A stretch of DNA of 64,000 bases from Anopheles merus (GCF_017562075.2 NC_054082.1:19538927-19602926), one strand, 5' to 3'; counted from the first letter of the stretch, positions 11,528 through 25,007 are shown. The notes: a model not told the origin generated them from the letters alone. Translations and numbers: made by a program.

Positions 11528-14500
11528 CTGCACATTAAAAGGGGAAATTTAAATGAAACGCCACTATCTTAATGGGCGGATCGATTCTTTTTTTGTGTCT
11601 TCTAATAGCACTATAAACAAAATCTTCCCTGCTTCGGTACTTTCCCTACGAGAGCCGAGCAGCCAAAAAGGAATGAAGACAATAAACTGAACTTGGCAGC
11701 AAGATAACTTTAAGGAAATGTGTCTGTTAAAAGGAGAAGTTGTGCGAACGTATAAGGCACTTAAAATCGGTCTACCCCTAGAGGGAAATGGCAAATACTA
11801 TTGAAGAATGTGAGTGTTTTGTTCGTTTAATGAGACAGTCTATTTTATATGCTCAGTTGATGCCGGTTGTTCCGCTTTCGGATGATAGTGCAGTGGTCGG
11901 TTGTGGATGACAATTCTGTATTTGCTGGAGAGTTTTTTAATGTCTTCAGCATATCAGCGTCGAGATTTCATATTTTTCTAATATCGTTTTATTTGTGGGC
12001 CAGCTCAGGGTTAAGTCAATACTGCTGGTATGGTTCACAACAGTTCCTCGGTATACTCAGTCTTCGAGTAAAGCTTCATATGCTCTTCTGTTCATACAGG
12101 GCTTTGCGATTCTGCCCCAAGACCTTTGGACCATGTGTGTGATATATCTCGGATTGCGTACGTTCTAGATGTCTTACAGGGTTTTCCAGGAGTTCTCATA
12201 GTTGTAGGACATACAATTAATTCTTTCTTACGGGAAACGAACAGTATATGACGGGAATTGGACTCTATAGCACCCTTGTTGGGTCCAAATCCAATTTCCT
12301 GGGAACCTGTCCAAAAAGAGTGCAATAGAGTCTAGTTTCCAATACATAAAGTTTACTTTCAATAGGATAGAGTCAAGGAAGTGTCCCACAAATATGAGAA
12401 CACCTGAAAAAGTTTGTAACAGACTCCCAGGATTTGATGGAGCCCATTTTATTTAGACACTATTTACAGAACAAGGCATCTCTGTTTGTCTGTCTGTTGT
12501 TTATCGTTATCTGAAGTGAAGGCCAACCGCGTAGCACCAAAACATATCCACAATCTTGAGGATGTCACCAGCAGCGTATGCACTTCTGTTCCAACGGGTT
12601 CTATTGTGGTCAGAATCTCAAGATATAGGTAAAGCATGTAAATTTCTTCACTTTAATGTAGTCTTTTAAAAGCATCCTGGCGATCTTATTAGCAACTGGT
12701 CTGGTAGTGATTCTCCTAGCATTCTGTCTATTAGCTTCTCTCTCAACTGATTTTACTTGGGCCCTCACTACTATCATTGCAATAATTTCCAAGCAGCACG
12801 GTTAGCAGCACCAAATACGATGCAAGTCAAACACTAATGTTCATTTCCTTGTACAATAACACGGGTAAGCTAAACCAACAAACGCGCATAAACAAACATG
12901 CACCCATAGGGCTTCAATATATATGTTTTATAACTACCATCTCCATCGGTGGCGGATGTTGTTCATTCCATCCAACTTTGGAACTTTATTCCACTCACTC
13001 TCAAGTGCAATGTTCCACCATTTGGATTACCATTTTCCACTACCACTGCCAGTTCTCCTGCTGGCCTTATAATCGTTCTCCTGCTCCAAAAAGAAAGATT
13101 ACAGACTGTTCGGTTCTCCGGCGAGAACAAAAGCCACCAGGGGCGGAAGTCCGGTTTAAAGAAAATCCAAACAGAGTAGGATATTAGAACTTCATCGGTA
13201 AATATCCGTTTCATGGTTTCTGCAATCATCCCGCTCCTGGATGGTGTGGCTTCCCCGTACCGGCCCCCAAAACGAGCAAGCTGGAAAGGATAAGGAAATG
13301 TGGTTGGGCAAGGGAAGGGAATGGGGTTGAACCTCGGGTTTCTTCATATCTTGGTATATTTAACCAGCAACCCAACATAGCGTACTGCTTCCGCACACAC
13401 ACACACACACTTCCCTTTGCTACAGCACAGTCTTAGAACCATCCAAGTCTTTACCGCGAATTTCGATAGCCAAATGGATCGGTAAGCAAACTCTCTACCC
13501 GCTAAGGGATAGGATAGCAGTAGCGGCAACCAGCAGGCAAGCTCAAAATTGTGACCCGGAGCGAAGAGCAGTGTCTTCCCTTGCTCTATCCAATCCCGAT
13601 CTAAAGCCGTAATCTTGCGCCGTACGCCGGTGGTTGCAACCATTTTTCTATTTCCGGTCCAGCGTGGGGAGATGCGATACTTCCACCAGCCTGGCACTGC
13701 GAGGGGACGACGGGGGAGGGGGGGGGACATTGTGCCTTGCGGGGAATACGGAAACTTGCTCGCTGAAACTTACTCCATTATCCGCAGATGCCGGTAGAAG
13801 CGAAAGGGAAGACCGGTGGTACGTTAGTAACATCGTCGTACGCCGGCTGTGTTTGGTTCCGGATATCCCCGGGGTGTGTTCTGTCTTGGACTGCTCCTTT
13901 TGCTCCCAGCTTCAATGTCAATGATGCGGAGAAATGATTGAACCCCTTAGCCAGCCGTAGCCGCTTGTTTTGCGCTTGTTGGGGAAGAAACCGGTCCCAA
14001 AAATAGGGAAGGGAAAGATCGCCGGGACGACGATGGTTTAATTTGTGGACGGACGGCAAAAGGATGCCGTGTTGCAAATAGGACCAAGGGCCGACGACAC
14101 TCACACACACACCTACCGATAAAATGGTACCATTTTACAAAAGGGCCAGTAGTGGCTACCTCAGTTAGCCGGTCGACCGGGCGAGGACGTTTTCATAATT
14201 ATTCCCGTAAAAATGCTACAAAATTTGCATTTTAGACCGCATCCGAGGTTTGACGATGTTTTTTGTTTTGCTGTTGTTGATCTGTTTCTTTCCCCCGTCT
14301 TGTCGTTACCTTCTTGGTGGTGTACAGCAATAGCCCTTCTTCCTTCCCAATGCCATCGCGAAACCCCGTTTGTTATCTCGAAAATATTCATTTCCCTGCC
14401 AGCGTGTTCCCTTTTTACGAACCGTTTAATTGAAGTAATGGATGCTTCCGTTGTGTGTGTGTGTTTTCCTGTCCGTTCGACCGAGCACGGAGACTAACGA

Positions 14501-15659
14501 GCGCAAAGTAAAGATAAGAACGGTTGGCGAAGCCCTGGTCATCTGGCCGATGCGCAGGCGAAGAAAGTTTGTGCAAAGTGTTGTGTCACAGAGAAAGTGC
14601 AAAGCAAAAAAAAAAAGCTTAAACGATAGCTTAAACGAGGGAAAAAAAACATCGCAATCGAACGGTGAGCATTATCATTGGGCCAGGTAACAGTGTGCGC
14701 CATTGGTGGAAGTTAGGTTGCGAAGTTACACTTGCTGGAGTTGAGCGAATATCTGCTTCTACTCTCTCGGTCACCACTCGGAAGTTTGGTACGGCTCGGC
14801 CTGTACCTGAACCGTTCGGCACAGACCGTACAGACAGGCAGGAGAGCGACAATTAGCGAGGAGATGAACGTCATTTGTTCGGTTTGATTGCGGTCATTAG
14901 TTTTCGGATGATATCGCACCGGTGGTGGTATCCTTTCCGTCCACAATGGGGATTTTTATTACTGGCACCGTTTGAAAACAAGGAAACGCCTTGGTGTGTA
15001 CTTTGTGCTGCCATGCCAGGCCCTTTCAGGGACCCCATTGGTACTTGGTCCGGTTAAGGATTCAATTACAATGAACCTATATCTTTACGTTGTGAAAGGT
15101 GAGCGTGTACTTGAAAGGTTGGCTGAAATTACCCAGTAGGGATGGAAGGCAAAATTAATTGACTGCGTCCACATTCGAAAGAAAAAATGCAGTGAAGCTA
15201 AAGCAGAGCCACAGCAGTGCAGTAAATGACTGCAGTTAAGCAAGGGGTTTTGTAAATAAATAGAGAAACTTAGTAGCTGTAAGCTGTTGTGATGTATAAA
15301 CGTCTCGTACTTTGTCTGGTGCTAACGAACATGTTTGTGAAAGCAAATAACAGCTTAATGTCGCTCTTTCACTGTGCAAACTCTTCATTGTAGAACGCTC
15401 GAACGAGTCATATCAGCGTACCTTTACTTTTGTGTGAGTATTCAGGATTTAGTGTCATCAGACTTATGCAAGGGCGACGTACGGACAGGTGAACACTCTT
15501 TTGACCTATATCGGGTCAAAGGTCAGCAATGACAACATCGCATCAGCTAATTTAAAAGCACACTGGATGCCGGGGAACTGTCTACCGAGCCGTCTGAGAA
15601 GAAATCAGTTCACCACAAAGAACCTGTCGCACCAGATATTACCAGTACGTTTCTGAGGC
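11528..15659. other. Non-coding stretch with one MITE and a possible 5' exon donor
   Basis: Apart from the MITE at 12177-12416 no gene is supported. A purine-rich stretch at about 14480-14664, ending in a good donor (AACG|GTGAGC), looks like a 5' leader exon but cannot be proved. Hydrophobic reading at 12663-12806 (plus) has no partner exons. Confidence 0.5.
12177..12416. mobile_element. MITE with about 35-bp imperfect terminal inverted repeats
   Basis: The left end CAGGGTTTTCCAGGAGTTCT and the reverse complement of the right end CAAACTTTTTCAGGTGTTCT align over about 35 bases, continuing CATAgTTGTaGGACA against CATATTTGTgGGACA. Each end is flanked by TA (12175-12176 and 12417-12418), as left by Tc1/mariner-type transposases. 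The element is 240 bp with no coding capacity, so it is non-autonomous. The family name is not known to me. Confidence 0.65.
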
Positions 15660-16035
15660 ATGGACACTGTCCAAATCGAAACTCTCTTTGCCTCCACGTT
15701 TGAGAGCAAGATGCTCAGAAGCTTGTTTGGCACCACCGTATCTGTGGAAGAACAACGGAGAAGCCGATGCAGCGACGAATTATACGAGTCGTACAGTGTA
15801 TTAAACTCAACAGACTTCGGTGTGTTGGCCAGGTTATGTGGATGCAACTGGAAGACCTAGCCGGTAAAAATTGACCATCAACCGTCCACAAGGACAGCTT
15901 GGGATTGGTAGGTCCATGGTGAGGTGGCAAGTTGTCGTAGAGACATCCGCTTTTAAAGCCGGATATTTGGATTGGACGGTGAAGGCGTGAGACAGTAAAA
16001 TCATTTGCATTGCCGAATAAGTAAGTAGGTTAATG
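15660..16035 (+). mobile_element. Decayed 3' end of a non-LTR retrotransposon (RTE-like C-terminus)
   Basis: Three consecutive frames give pieces of the conserved C-terminal tail of insect endonuclease-reverse transcriptase polyproteins. They are FESKMLRSLFG...RRSRCSDELYES (from 15699), then VVQCIKLNRLRCVGQVMWMQ (family pattern IKL.RLRWAGHV.RM), then RPQGQLGIGRSMVRWQVVVE...AFKAGYLDW (family pattern RPQGQRRRGRPK.RW...A.KAG..DW). At least two frameshifts and several stops separate them. The copy ends near a short TAAGTAAG tail (about 16018-16027), as in RTE-type elements. No reverse-transcriptase core remains. It is dead on arrival or truncated and ancient. Confidence 0.7.
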
Positions 16036-16197
16036 AGTATGACGGAGATCCGTTTTGTCTTTTATCACTTATCACACTATGAGGCTAAATAAGTATCATT
16101 TTGAGCGACTTCATCGTGACCCTAAACAGAAGTGTTACGTCAGATTTGGCCAGAATAGGCTTCATACTTCAGAATGAAGTATCATATCCGATGCACT

Positions 16198-16680
16198 TCA
16201 TATCCGCTGCATCTCAGTCGAGTGATTTAGCGAAAATATCGTTCGAATGGAAATCGGAGCAAAAGCAACCCTGTCCGAACCGCCAAACGATCGATTCAAA
16301 ACTTCTTCCTGTGCGATATTCTTCCAGTTCACAAGTTCTTGAGCTGTCTGCAAGCTGTTTACCATGTGCAGGTGTGAATTATCCTTGAACAAATTGAACA
16401 AATCCGCAAATTTCGTCCAATTTGTGTGATAATTTGCAAACCCAGCTATACTGGCTCGTCTTAGCGGCACTTCATACCTGCAAGAAAGCTTTTACGGAAC
16501 ACTTGTTCAATAAAGTGTTAATGCAAACTAGAGGCTTCATTAAAGCGCGCCCAAACATTGTTCATCGAAAACATTCATATTACAAAAGTTGCTTTCCTGC
16601 CGAAACCAAACCTCAATCCTGTCCTGGAGGAGCTTCAGCAGACGAAAGTGTGGAAACTGGAAAGCTAAATTAGAAATTAT
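16198..16680 (-). mobile_element. Possible gag remnant of a BEL/Pao-like LTR element
   Basis: On the minus strand one frame gives PLRRASIAGFANYHTNWTKF followed by ADLFNLFKDNSHL. This matches the loose pattern of BEL/Pao gag, in which a proline-leucine stretch and 'F.G....W..F.DLF......N..L' recur. Another frame just upstream gives RIEVWFRQESNF, like the WF.Q.E..F motif of insect LTR-element capsids. Frames are broken and no protease or polymerase is present. It adjoins the non-LTR remnant, so this 1-kb patch looks like a TE graveyard. The match is by eye only. Confidence 0.3.
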
Positions 16681-16854
16681 TACTTGCGCAATAATTATCC
16701 CGGTACGCGAAACAATCCCCAAGTACACCACGTGTGGGTGTGCGTGTACAGCATCTCAATTAAACAGCGTAACCTAACCCTTCATACAATCGTCTAGCGG
16801 ATGTTTCCCCTTTTCCTTTTACAAATTTACCGCTTAATGATAGCGAACGTGTGG

Positions 16855-16880
16855 GTGTGTGTGTGTGTGTGTGTGTGTGT
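16855..16880 (+). repeat. (GT)13 microsatellite
   Basis: A perfect GT run following a short GTGGGTGT variant. Confidence 0.95.
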
Positions 16881-17593
16881 CGGTCTGGGTGGATGGGTTA
16901 TTGTTTTCCGCTTCCCTCGAACAATGTATCCCTCCTTACCCCATATGCGCACGGAAGAAGGGCGCAAAGTTTTTGGACGAGTTAATTTTTCACTCCACCT
17001 GCTTGCTTGGTAGCTACCTGGTACCTGAACAACAATTTGAACGTTCGGATGGGTTACCGACGAAGGGGTAACTACACTGGCAATTACCGGGGATGATTTT
17101 TGTGCCCGGATGCGGCGGGACCCGCTGCCGTACGAGCGCAAATGCAAAAGTCATAAATTGGTTTGCTGCCAAGGTGTGCCGTTGCTGGGGAGATTTGGTT
17201 TATGAGCCTGTCCGTTTTTACCCATCCAGCAGCAGCAAACGCCTGGTCGTCCAGGAACGGGTCCGAGAGGTAGATATTACGGGGTGGAGGAAACCACCAA
17301 TCTGACACGATGTTTCGGTAATCCTTCCTAGCCTACAACGGGTACGGTGGCCTGGCTGGACTCCGGTGCAGCAGCTACTGTAGCCCAGTGCACTGCAATG
17401 CAATTATGGGTCCCGTAGCACACGTAGCAGCAACACGTTAGCACGCCGAACGGTGGCTGAAAACGGTGTCGAAGTTGAGGCGCACAGAAAGATCGATCCG
17501 TTTTCGTTGCGTCGGATTGGTGGTATGTGTGGCTTGCAGCGACGCTGTTTTCGGTACGGGCAACGAGAGCCGTTTGGGAAAATGACAACGACG

Positions 17594-17620
17594 ATGATGA
17601 TGATGATGATGATGATGATG
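17594..17620 (+). repeat. (ATG)9 microsatellite
   Basis: A perfect ATG/GAT run preceded by ACGACG. It reads as poly-Met or poly-His in open frames that are artefacts. Confidence 0.95.
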
Positions 17621-20600
17621 TGTTGCATGCGTGTTGTTAGTGGGTAGCTTCACTTTCCTCCCGGCGGGACGACGACGGGCTGGCACGGTAGCAGCATCAC
17701 AGGATATTATTCAATCCGTACGATTGGATAACATTTCCCCTGCCTGCCAACGAGCCGAACGATGTTCAATTTCCGCAACGAAACAACCACCCAGCCCTGC
17801 CCTTTCAGCAGTCCGTGGGACTGCTCATGTGCATTGGAAACGGGAAGGTTGACACTAATGCCTAATGGGGGCGCACGGGCAGGCAGGATTGAGAGAGAAT
17901 GTGTATCTATAATTATATTGAACTAGGGTTTGATTTGTTTCAAAATGTTATTTAAAAAGAGTGACAAACATACAATTACTCTTTCTCTCCGCTCTTGCAC
18001 TCTCTCTCTCTCGCGCGCGTACCTTTCACATCAATTTAGTGGGCACTCGCAAACATCAAACGACCATACCGGCAAAGAAGGGTGCACAATATTTGCAATA
18101 TGCGAACGAATTTTAATCTATTCGATTAAACACGCGCCTACCGTATTGCGGGAGGAGGGGATACGAAGCAGCCGTAGGATCGAGGGTGGCAGTCACGGAG
18201 GCAAAACGAGACAAAAAGCGGGACAAATCTGAAGCACGGGAAAAACGGGCATTAGGGCAGAAAATTGGCAGCTTCCCGAAACGCGCACCGAGTCCAGTAT
18301 TGCCAATTGGAACTCCTCCCTTCCCCTCCCTTATCCGTCATTCCTCACAATCGGTCCTTTGATGCAATCCCTTGGCCCACCCGGAGCCACCCGGTGGTTC
18401 GCTCCGACACACTAATGTGATGTTAAATGACATTCGATTCGATCACAATCCTCCAGGCCGAATTCCCTTGTGCCTATGCCGGTGTCACCCTTTACCCCTC
18501 CCCCGGTCAAGCCGCCGAGGTTGGGTGCTTAATGCTGCTAGCCTATGCAGCTACTCCGGTGGTTTCCAATCTGTGCATCAAAGCTCGGCGTCAGCGGTGA
18601 GTCAGAGCGGTGGAAATGCGATGTGGCAAGTGCAGCCGATGCAACCTGTTTGATGGTGTAATTGATTTTTCGGGAAGGCTGAAAATGAAACTATAATTAA
18701 ACGTGTACATAAACGCGCCCACGCCACGTATGTCTGTGTGATGGTGATGGTCGTAAATGCATCTTTTGCTTCAAATTGGCAGCCCGGTTTTTCCCCGCCG
18801 GTTGTAAGTGGCAGTGTTCCGAATCGGCAGTGACACCGAACTTACCCTGGGTAAAGTGCACACATTGAGCACAAGTGCCTCCGATACAGTTAGTTACCGG
18901 CGACTGGCAGCTCGTTTAATTGGCCCCGGTGTGTGCACATTAACGTTTGCAATGTACCTCACATCACTGCAGCGAGGTGCAGTGACGTGGCCTACTGTCA
19001 GCGGAAATCGTGACATGCTGTTTGTCCACGCTAACGAGTGGTTACAGTTGTCCCCAAACAGCAGGAGGGGATGGAAGGTCACATTTCGATGATGTTGCTC
19101 TCACGCTTGGGTGGGAAGTTTTTATTTTTACGCCAACCGATTAATGACCAAATTCCATGCGGCGCTGCCAATTCGTTAGAGAGAAAGGAGCCACGTTTTC
19201 CACGTGTTTGAATGTGCACACATCCCTGAACGCACTGGGGCGTGTGTAACACGTTACCCGCATGCACCTAACGCAAACTAACAAAGATAAAGTGGGGGAG
19301 GGGGGGGGGAGGCGGGGGGAAATCGCACGCTTGGTAGAGAAGCTAAACCAGGATATGCTCTTGCGTGTTAGTTACGATTGATGTGCGATGGGCTAATTTT
19401 TGGTTGCGGATGAACTGCCAGGACACCACTGTGGTAACTGTGGTTGTCAATTTTTTCGCCTTGTTTTGCCCGGTGACGACAAAATGGGGCAGAACACCTG
19501 CATTCAAATTACGTGTGTGTGTGAGTGTGTTTGCGGTGCTTCACGCGATGCAGCTAAAACGATGGGGAAGCCTAATTTATTGTGTATTGTTGGCGCTTTT
19601 ATTCAACAGTTTACTGTTGAGTGTGTTTGGTGCAAGCGATTTGCATGCACATATGGTCGTTTAATGCGCGTTTGCCGATGAAATGAGTCGTATGCAGTTT
19701 TATTGATGATTAATTATTTGCCTCGTTCAGTGAACAATTACAGGGAATGATGAATGAGAGAGCATTCATAGGATCAGATAGGAATGTTTTGGCTGTTCAA
19801 AATGTTTTCTCGTATTTCTGCTGTTAGTACAATACTTAGCATTACGTACGGGTGATTTTGTCTGTTTGTTGCTTTAAGCTAAGTATCGTATCACACTCTG
19901 GAAAATTCAAGTAGATAGAAGCAACTATTTCATCCAATTTATTCGACTAAAACAATCACTTTTTTCTTTAAAATATTGTCTTGGCTTGAGACAGAAGCTT
20001 TATAATAAGGATCTTCATAATAATACTGATTCATTTCAAGTACCTGTTTTGCTTCCACCACGTACAGCACGGCACGTATTCTGGTGCTCACCTCCGAATG
20101 CTTTGATAGCTCAATTTTCTATTTAATCTAAAATAAAATGCACAACGCTCACAGCTAATCGTTCGTTTATTGCACACTGGCTGATACATAAAGCGAAACC
20201 ACGCGTTGTATTTTACCGCTCCTGATCTGATAGCTGGTATTTGCAGTCAAGCTAAGGTGCTTCTAGATTGAGAAGATTTGAAAAAAAAGATAGAAAAAAA
20301 TACACACACTCACACAAAACTTCCTTTTTGGCTTTGAAGTCGTTTCTCTACCCCACGAGACTGCCATTGTCAAGTTTTTTTCCCGTACCGCGTACGATCG
20401 TACCAACCCAGTAGCATTCAGCTTACTTCGAGACGATTGTGTGCCATGCGAATCGCAAAAAAAAACTCCTCCTCGAGTACCTAGATACACATACACGAGT
20501 CCCCACACTCACACACTTCCCACTCGCACGGGGTCGGTTTAAACGGAAGCACTACAGTCCGGGCACGTAATGACTGCTGGCATTATTTTAATAGCTTAAT

Positions 20601-21992
20601 ACTTTTGCTCCCCATATGTTCACATCCTACTTATACACTTGGCACCACCAACCACCACCGGTTTCCCCATCTGGAGCACTTTTCGTGACATCTGCAGGGC
20701 AATCTCACCGTCTCGCAACTGCTGAAGTAAAGGCAAAGGCACCGTAGCGCCGAGCGGCGTAAAAGCGATTCCGTAATCTTCCGCCAAACCGAAAATGGAA
20801 GGTATCCGCGAGTGTGTGCCATGTGCACACCCGAGGTACGCACAGGGTAACTTGCACCACGGAAAGCTTCACCGTGCTGACGGGGTCTGTGTCTGCCAGT
20901 GAGGCGGAAGGAAGAATGCCGAAGCCAATTCTACCCCTCAGAGCTTACATTTTAACGTGTTTCGATTTAGTTGCTTTGCGGCTTTGTTGGAGTGTTTGAA
21001 CGCTCCGGGAATGGTGCGAGCTGGAAACGATTTAACAAGCGATTTAACGACAGTTACATAAAATAAAGCTATGGTGCTATCGATTGCCAACCGGCACGTA
21101 CCAAAACTGGGTGAAACGATGATTAAATATCATTTTTTAAATGCATATATATGTATATAATTTTGCTAAAAGTGGAATCCTTTTCGGATGTGTTAGTTGA
21201 AGCTGGATTCTAAGAGTTCCTTTTAATCTATCTTTTTTTTCTCTCTGCCCAACCAACATACAAAGCCAAATGCTCTCTAACTGTCGTCCTTAGCGCTCGA
21301 CTTGCGTTGGGATCGCTAGAAGCAAGAGTAGCGCATAATACGCTTCAAGATGGCTCTTGTTGCCAGCAGCACCATCATAACAGTCAATCATTTCGAGTGA
21401 GTTGCAACTGCACAAGGTAATGAATGTACTAGGCCCCAGTCGCGCGCTTCTTCCCCAGTGAGTCGCGAAAGAGCTTTATTGTTTAACGAAATGAAAAGTA
21501 GGAGTCGAGTGGATGTAAAGTGTGGTGCGCTACGGGCAAGGCAACGCTGGCAGTGACTCTCGACCGGAAGTGGCTTCTTATTGCTTTTATGCGAGCGTAT
21601 TAGTGTCAGAGTTCTCTCCATCTCTCTCTCTCTCTCACTGATTCGTGGTAAGTGCACTTGCAGCGCAGTTGCACAATTTATTTCAGCCACTGATTATGAA
21701 TGAAACTCAAGGCACTACTGCTGCTGCTACCTTCCCAAGTCTTCAACCGTCTGGAAGAAGAACGGTTGCAACCAACGTGCAGCGCTGCACCGTACTTGTG
21801 CATTTGTGTTCGCCTTCGAGACGGCTTTTGAACGGTTCCCGTTGTCCAGTTCCTCGGGACTGGAGCCGCATTTAATTGACAGTGACCGATGAGTCCCTGG
21901 AACTGTGTCGCGGTGACCTCCCTCCGCCGTGTGGGACTCACACACTGTTTCACTTACCATTTTACGATCTCGGGGATTAGCCTGCAAATGTG

Positions 21993-22042
21993 CTAATTCT
22001 ATTTTATTCTCTTTCTCTCCCGCCTTTCTTCCGTAGGTAAGT
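21993..22042 (+). promoter_or_regulatory. Candidate recursive-splicing (ratchet) site
   Basis: A CTAAT branch-point-like motif at 21993-21997 is followed by a long pyrimidine tract (about 21998-22032), then CGTAG immediately joined to GTAAGT (junction 22036|22037). A 3' splice site abutting a consensus 5' splice site, with no exon between, is the signature of zero-length exons used in stepwise removal of long Drosophila introns. It is on the strand of the Ig-domain exon 28 kb downstream. Use in vivo is inferred. Confidence 0.5.
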
Positions 22043-25007
22043 CGTAGCTCCCGAAGTCCGAACTGGCCCGGCGGGGGTGGTGGTGGTGGTGGTGTGCGCC
22101 ATAAATTATGTGCCCCAGTCGGCGTGCTGTGCACCTTCAGCATATCACATCAGCACCTGATAATGGGGTTTAGGTGGACCCGCTGCTCCACCAGTGTAGC
22201 TCACAAATCTGCATCAGCAAGCAGCAGGCCAGCGGACAGACACCCCCACACACACACACGCACAAACCCTTGTGTAGTGCAAACGGTGACAACGTACTTT
22301 ACCGGCGTGGCTGCCCAGTGTGCTGAGCTTGCAACCGACAGTCAGCCGGAAGATTGATTCATGCAACCAGCAACCCCCGTTGGAGCGGTGTCCTGCACGC
22401 GCCGTAAGGTGTCGCCATCGCTTAAAGCACACCCGCTGTCGACAGAATCGAGTGCGGTATCCACTTACATTTGTGTGCAGTCAGTGATTTCACGGTGCAG
22501 AAAGCGATCCCGATGGTAATGGCACACACCGGTCGCAGTCGCAGCAGCTACGTCTAAACCGGAGTCGACCCGGAAGATGTAAGCGCTTCCCCTCCATACA
22601 GCCACGATGCCAGCCGACCGCACACCACGGGCAAGCTCAGTCAGGAGAAATTAATGGCCACGACGGGGGAGCCGAAAGCGTAGTGGATGCTATTAATGTT
22701 CCCGCACCAGTATGGTACCGTTTTGTGAGCATGTAAGCAGTTCCTTTGCCCGACGAGATCCTTACGGCATAGGAGTCGTTTGTAGCGACGTTTGTCCCCG
22801 AACAGTGCAAGCCGGACCCGTTTCCGTCTCGAACGTAAAGAAACGGTGCACACTTTAGCTAAACTTGGGCACTCCATTTTTCTATGCTCCTTTTTGGGAT
22901 ACAAAACTCTCCGCTGCACAATTGCACTGCTGCAAGCCATTCAGTGGCTGCTCTTAGCAGCGCCGCACGCCCGCTCTCTAGAGCGGGAAGAAAATGGTGT
23001 GGAAAGCAAAAAGAAAAGGGAAAATCAACCCACACACTCTTCTCGGCGGTGGGACGGCCACACTCCGCGCCAAACCGGGTGGCGATAATTTATGTGCAAT
23101 TAAACCTTTTGCTCCCGGGCTGGCGCAAATGTGGTACGCTTCCCTACCAGGTACGAACGACGGCGGCAGAAAAACGAAATCCACACTCTTTTCAATCGTC
23201 CACATCCCGTGGGTCACGAAGCCAGTTCAGAGCCGGGTTTCTAATGTGTTGCGAGGGTTTGAAATGAGAACGATTGGGTTTTTAATAAGTGCGCTAAAAG
23301 CGCTTGTAACGGGCGGCAGCGTCTCGCTCGCGCCACTGAGGAAGGGAATGCTTCTTGCGCACGGAGACCGGGGCATGGTGCTTTCTGCTCTAATTTCTAT
23401 CCTTCCTTTGCCTCGCAGGCGGGGTCAAAGTAGGTCTATTACCGGAATGGGAGGCACTTAAATACCGTTTGATAAATTTTTCGATTGGCGTCCGGGTGGT
23501 GTTGGTAGGCGCAGATTGGGGAAGCTGAAAAATTGCTACAAATTAGACTGATTTGTTGCGCCGGGAGGGCGAGCGCCTTCGGCACCGGTACGTTGCGACT
23601 GTTCATATTTCGAACGAGATTCGTGCGGTGGCCAGTTTTGCTGTTGGACGAAGATGAAACAGATGGCCAAAAGGTGTAGTGTAGCCGGCCGGTGTACGGT
23701 ACACGGTGTAGCAAAATGTTACACTTTCTCTTAATTTATTGACAGTTAATTACACCGCCAAAGCCTGTCAATAGCTGAGACTTAAAATATGACGAAGTGT
23801 TTGAAAAATTATGCACCAGACAAGTGACCAAATTGAGCGAGCTAATGGAAGGGTTAACGAGCTTTTGAGCCCGAGGAATGATTTGCATTCAGTTTGAGCT
23901 TAGAGTGGGGTAATAATTGTGATGATTTTGTGTAAAGTTTGAGGAAACCAATGCTTAATCGTTTAATGGTAGCCCCATGATAGAGAAGAACTCGATAGGA
24001 ATTTAATAACAAAATAGCTAGAATTCATTTTAACTTCCAAGAATATCTAAGAAGGATATTCAAATAATCTCCGAAGACCGTTCGGGTAGCAATAACGAAT
24101 ATTCCTGATGGTTGACTTTTGATCGAGTCTTCAGGAGGATTTTCTGGGTTTTCGAAAGTAAACAATTAAGAAGTTGGAAAATACTCAAACTGACTATAAT
24201 ACAGTTAGAAATATTGTAGTAGAGCTCCTCTATTGATTCGAATACGGGCACCGGGTCAAATTCCTGTGCCCGGTTTGCAAGGTCAGTGGAATAGTAGAGT
24301 TCAAATTCAGCAAGAAACACTGGATAGCTCTATAGAAATGTCATTTTATAAGTGCTCAAAGGCGAACACAGTTAGCTTTGATGTTTCACAATTGCAAAGC
24401 TCTCTTGCTATGCTTGCTTTCTTGCTTATTGCTAAAATAAAGCTATAGTACTGCTCGCATGTCACTTCACTGAAGTAATCCTTATGCATATTTCCCCTTC
24501 CCCTCTCCGTTAGCTCAACACACACATCAAAGCAAAGAAAAACCCAAATGCTAGGATGCACTGAAACTCACCCGCGTAGATCCCCACTTTTAATCCCTCC
24601 AGATCCTGTTACTAATGAGGGGTCCAGCCAAATGGACCCTTTTCTATTGGGGCAAACGTTTCGCTCTCGTTCGCGTCTAGCCCCTTTCAAAGCACAATCG
24701 AAAAGATACAACAAACCGCACCCCAAAACAGTGTGATTAGTTATAAAGCGTCATTGTCCGGGCAAAGAAGGGAAAAGATACCAGTAACCGATTCGTTTCA
24801 TTTCGTCCCATTACACCGGCTGGAACCGTCGGGGATCGGTTTTGGGGATCTTTGTTTGTCTCTTCATTTGGCCAGCAACAAAACAAAAACAAAAAACGAC
24901 CCACACACACATCGGCGAAGGATTTAGTTTAGGTCCGGCGTCCGGCAACAACGTCTTCATCGCAAAACCATGCTTCGCTTCATTGCCGTGCAACGCTTCA
25001 TTAGAAT

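Noticed and set aside
19549..19664. Signal-peptide-like frame MQLKRWGSLIYCVLLALLF
   Set aside because: No donor follows before the stop, so it cannot supply the missing first exon of the adhesion gene.
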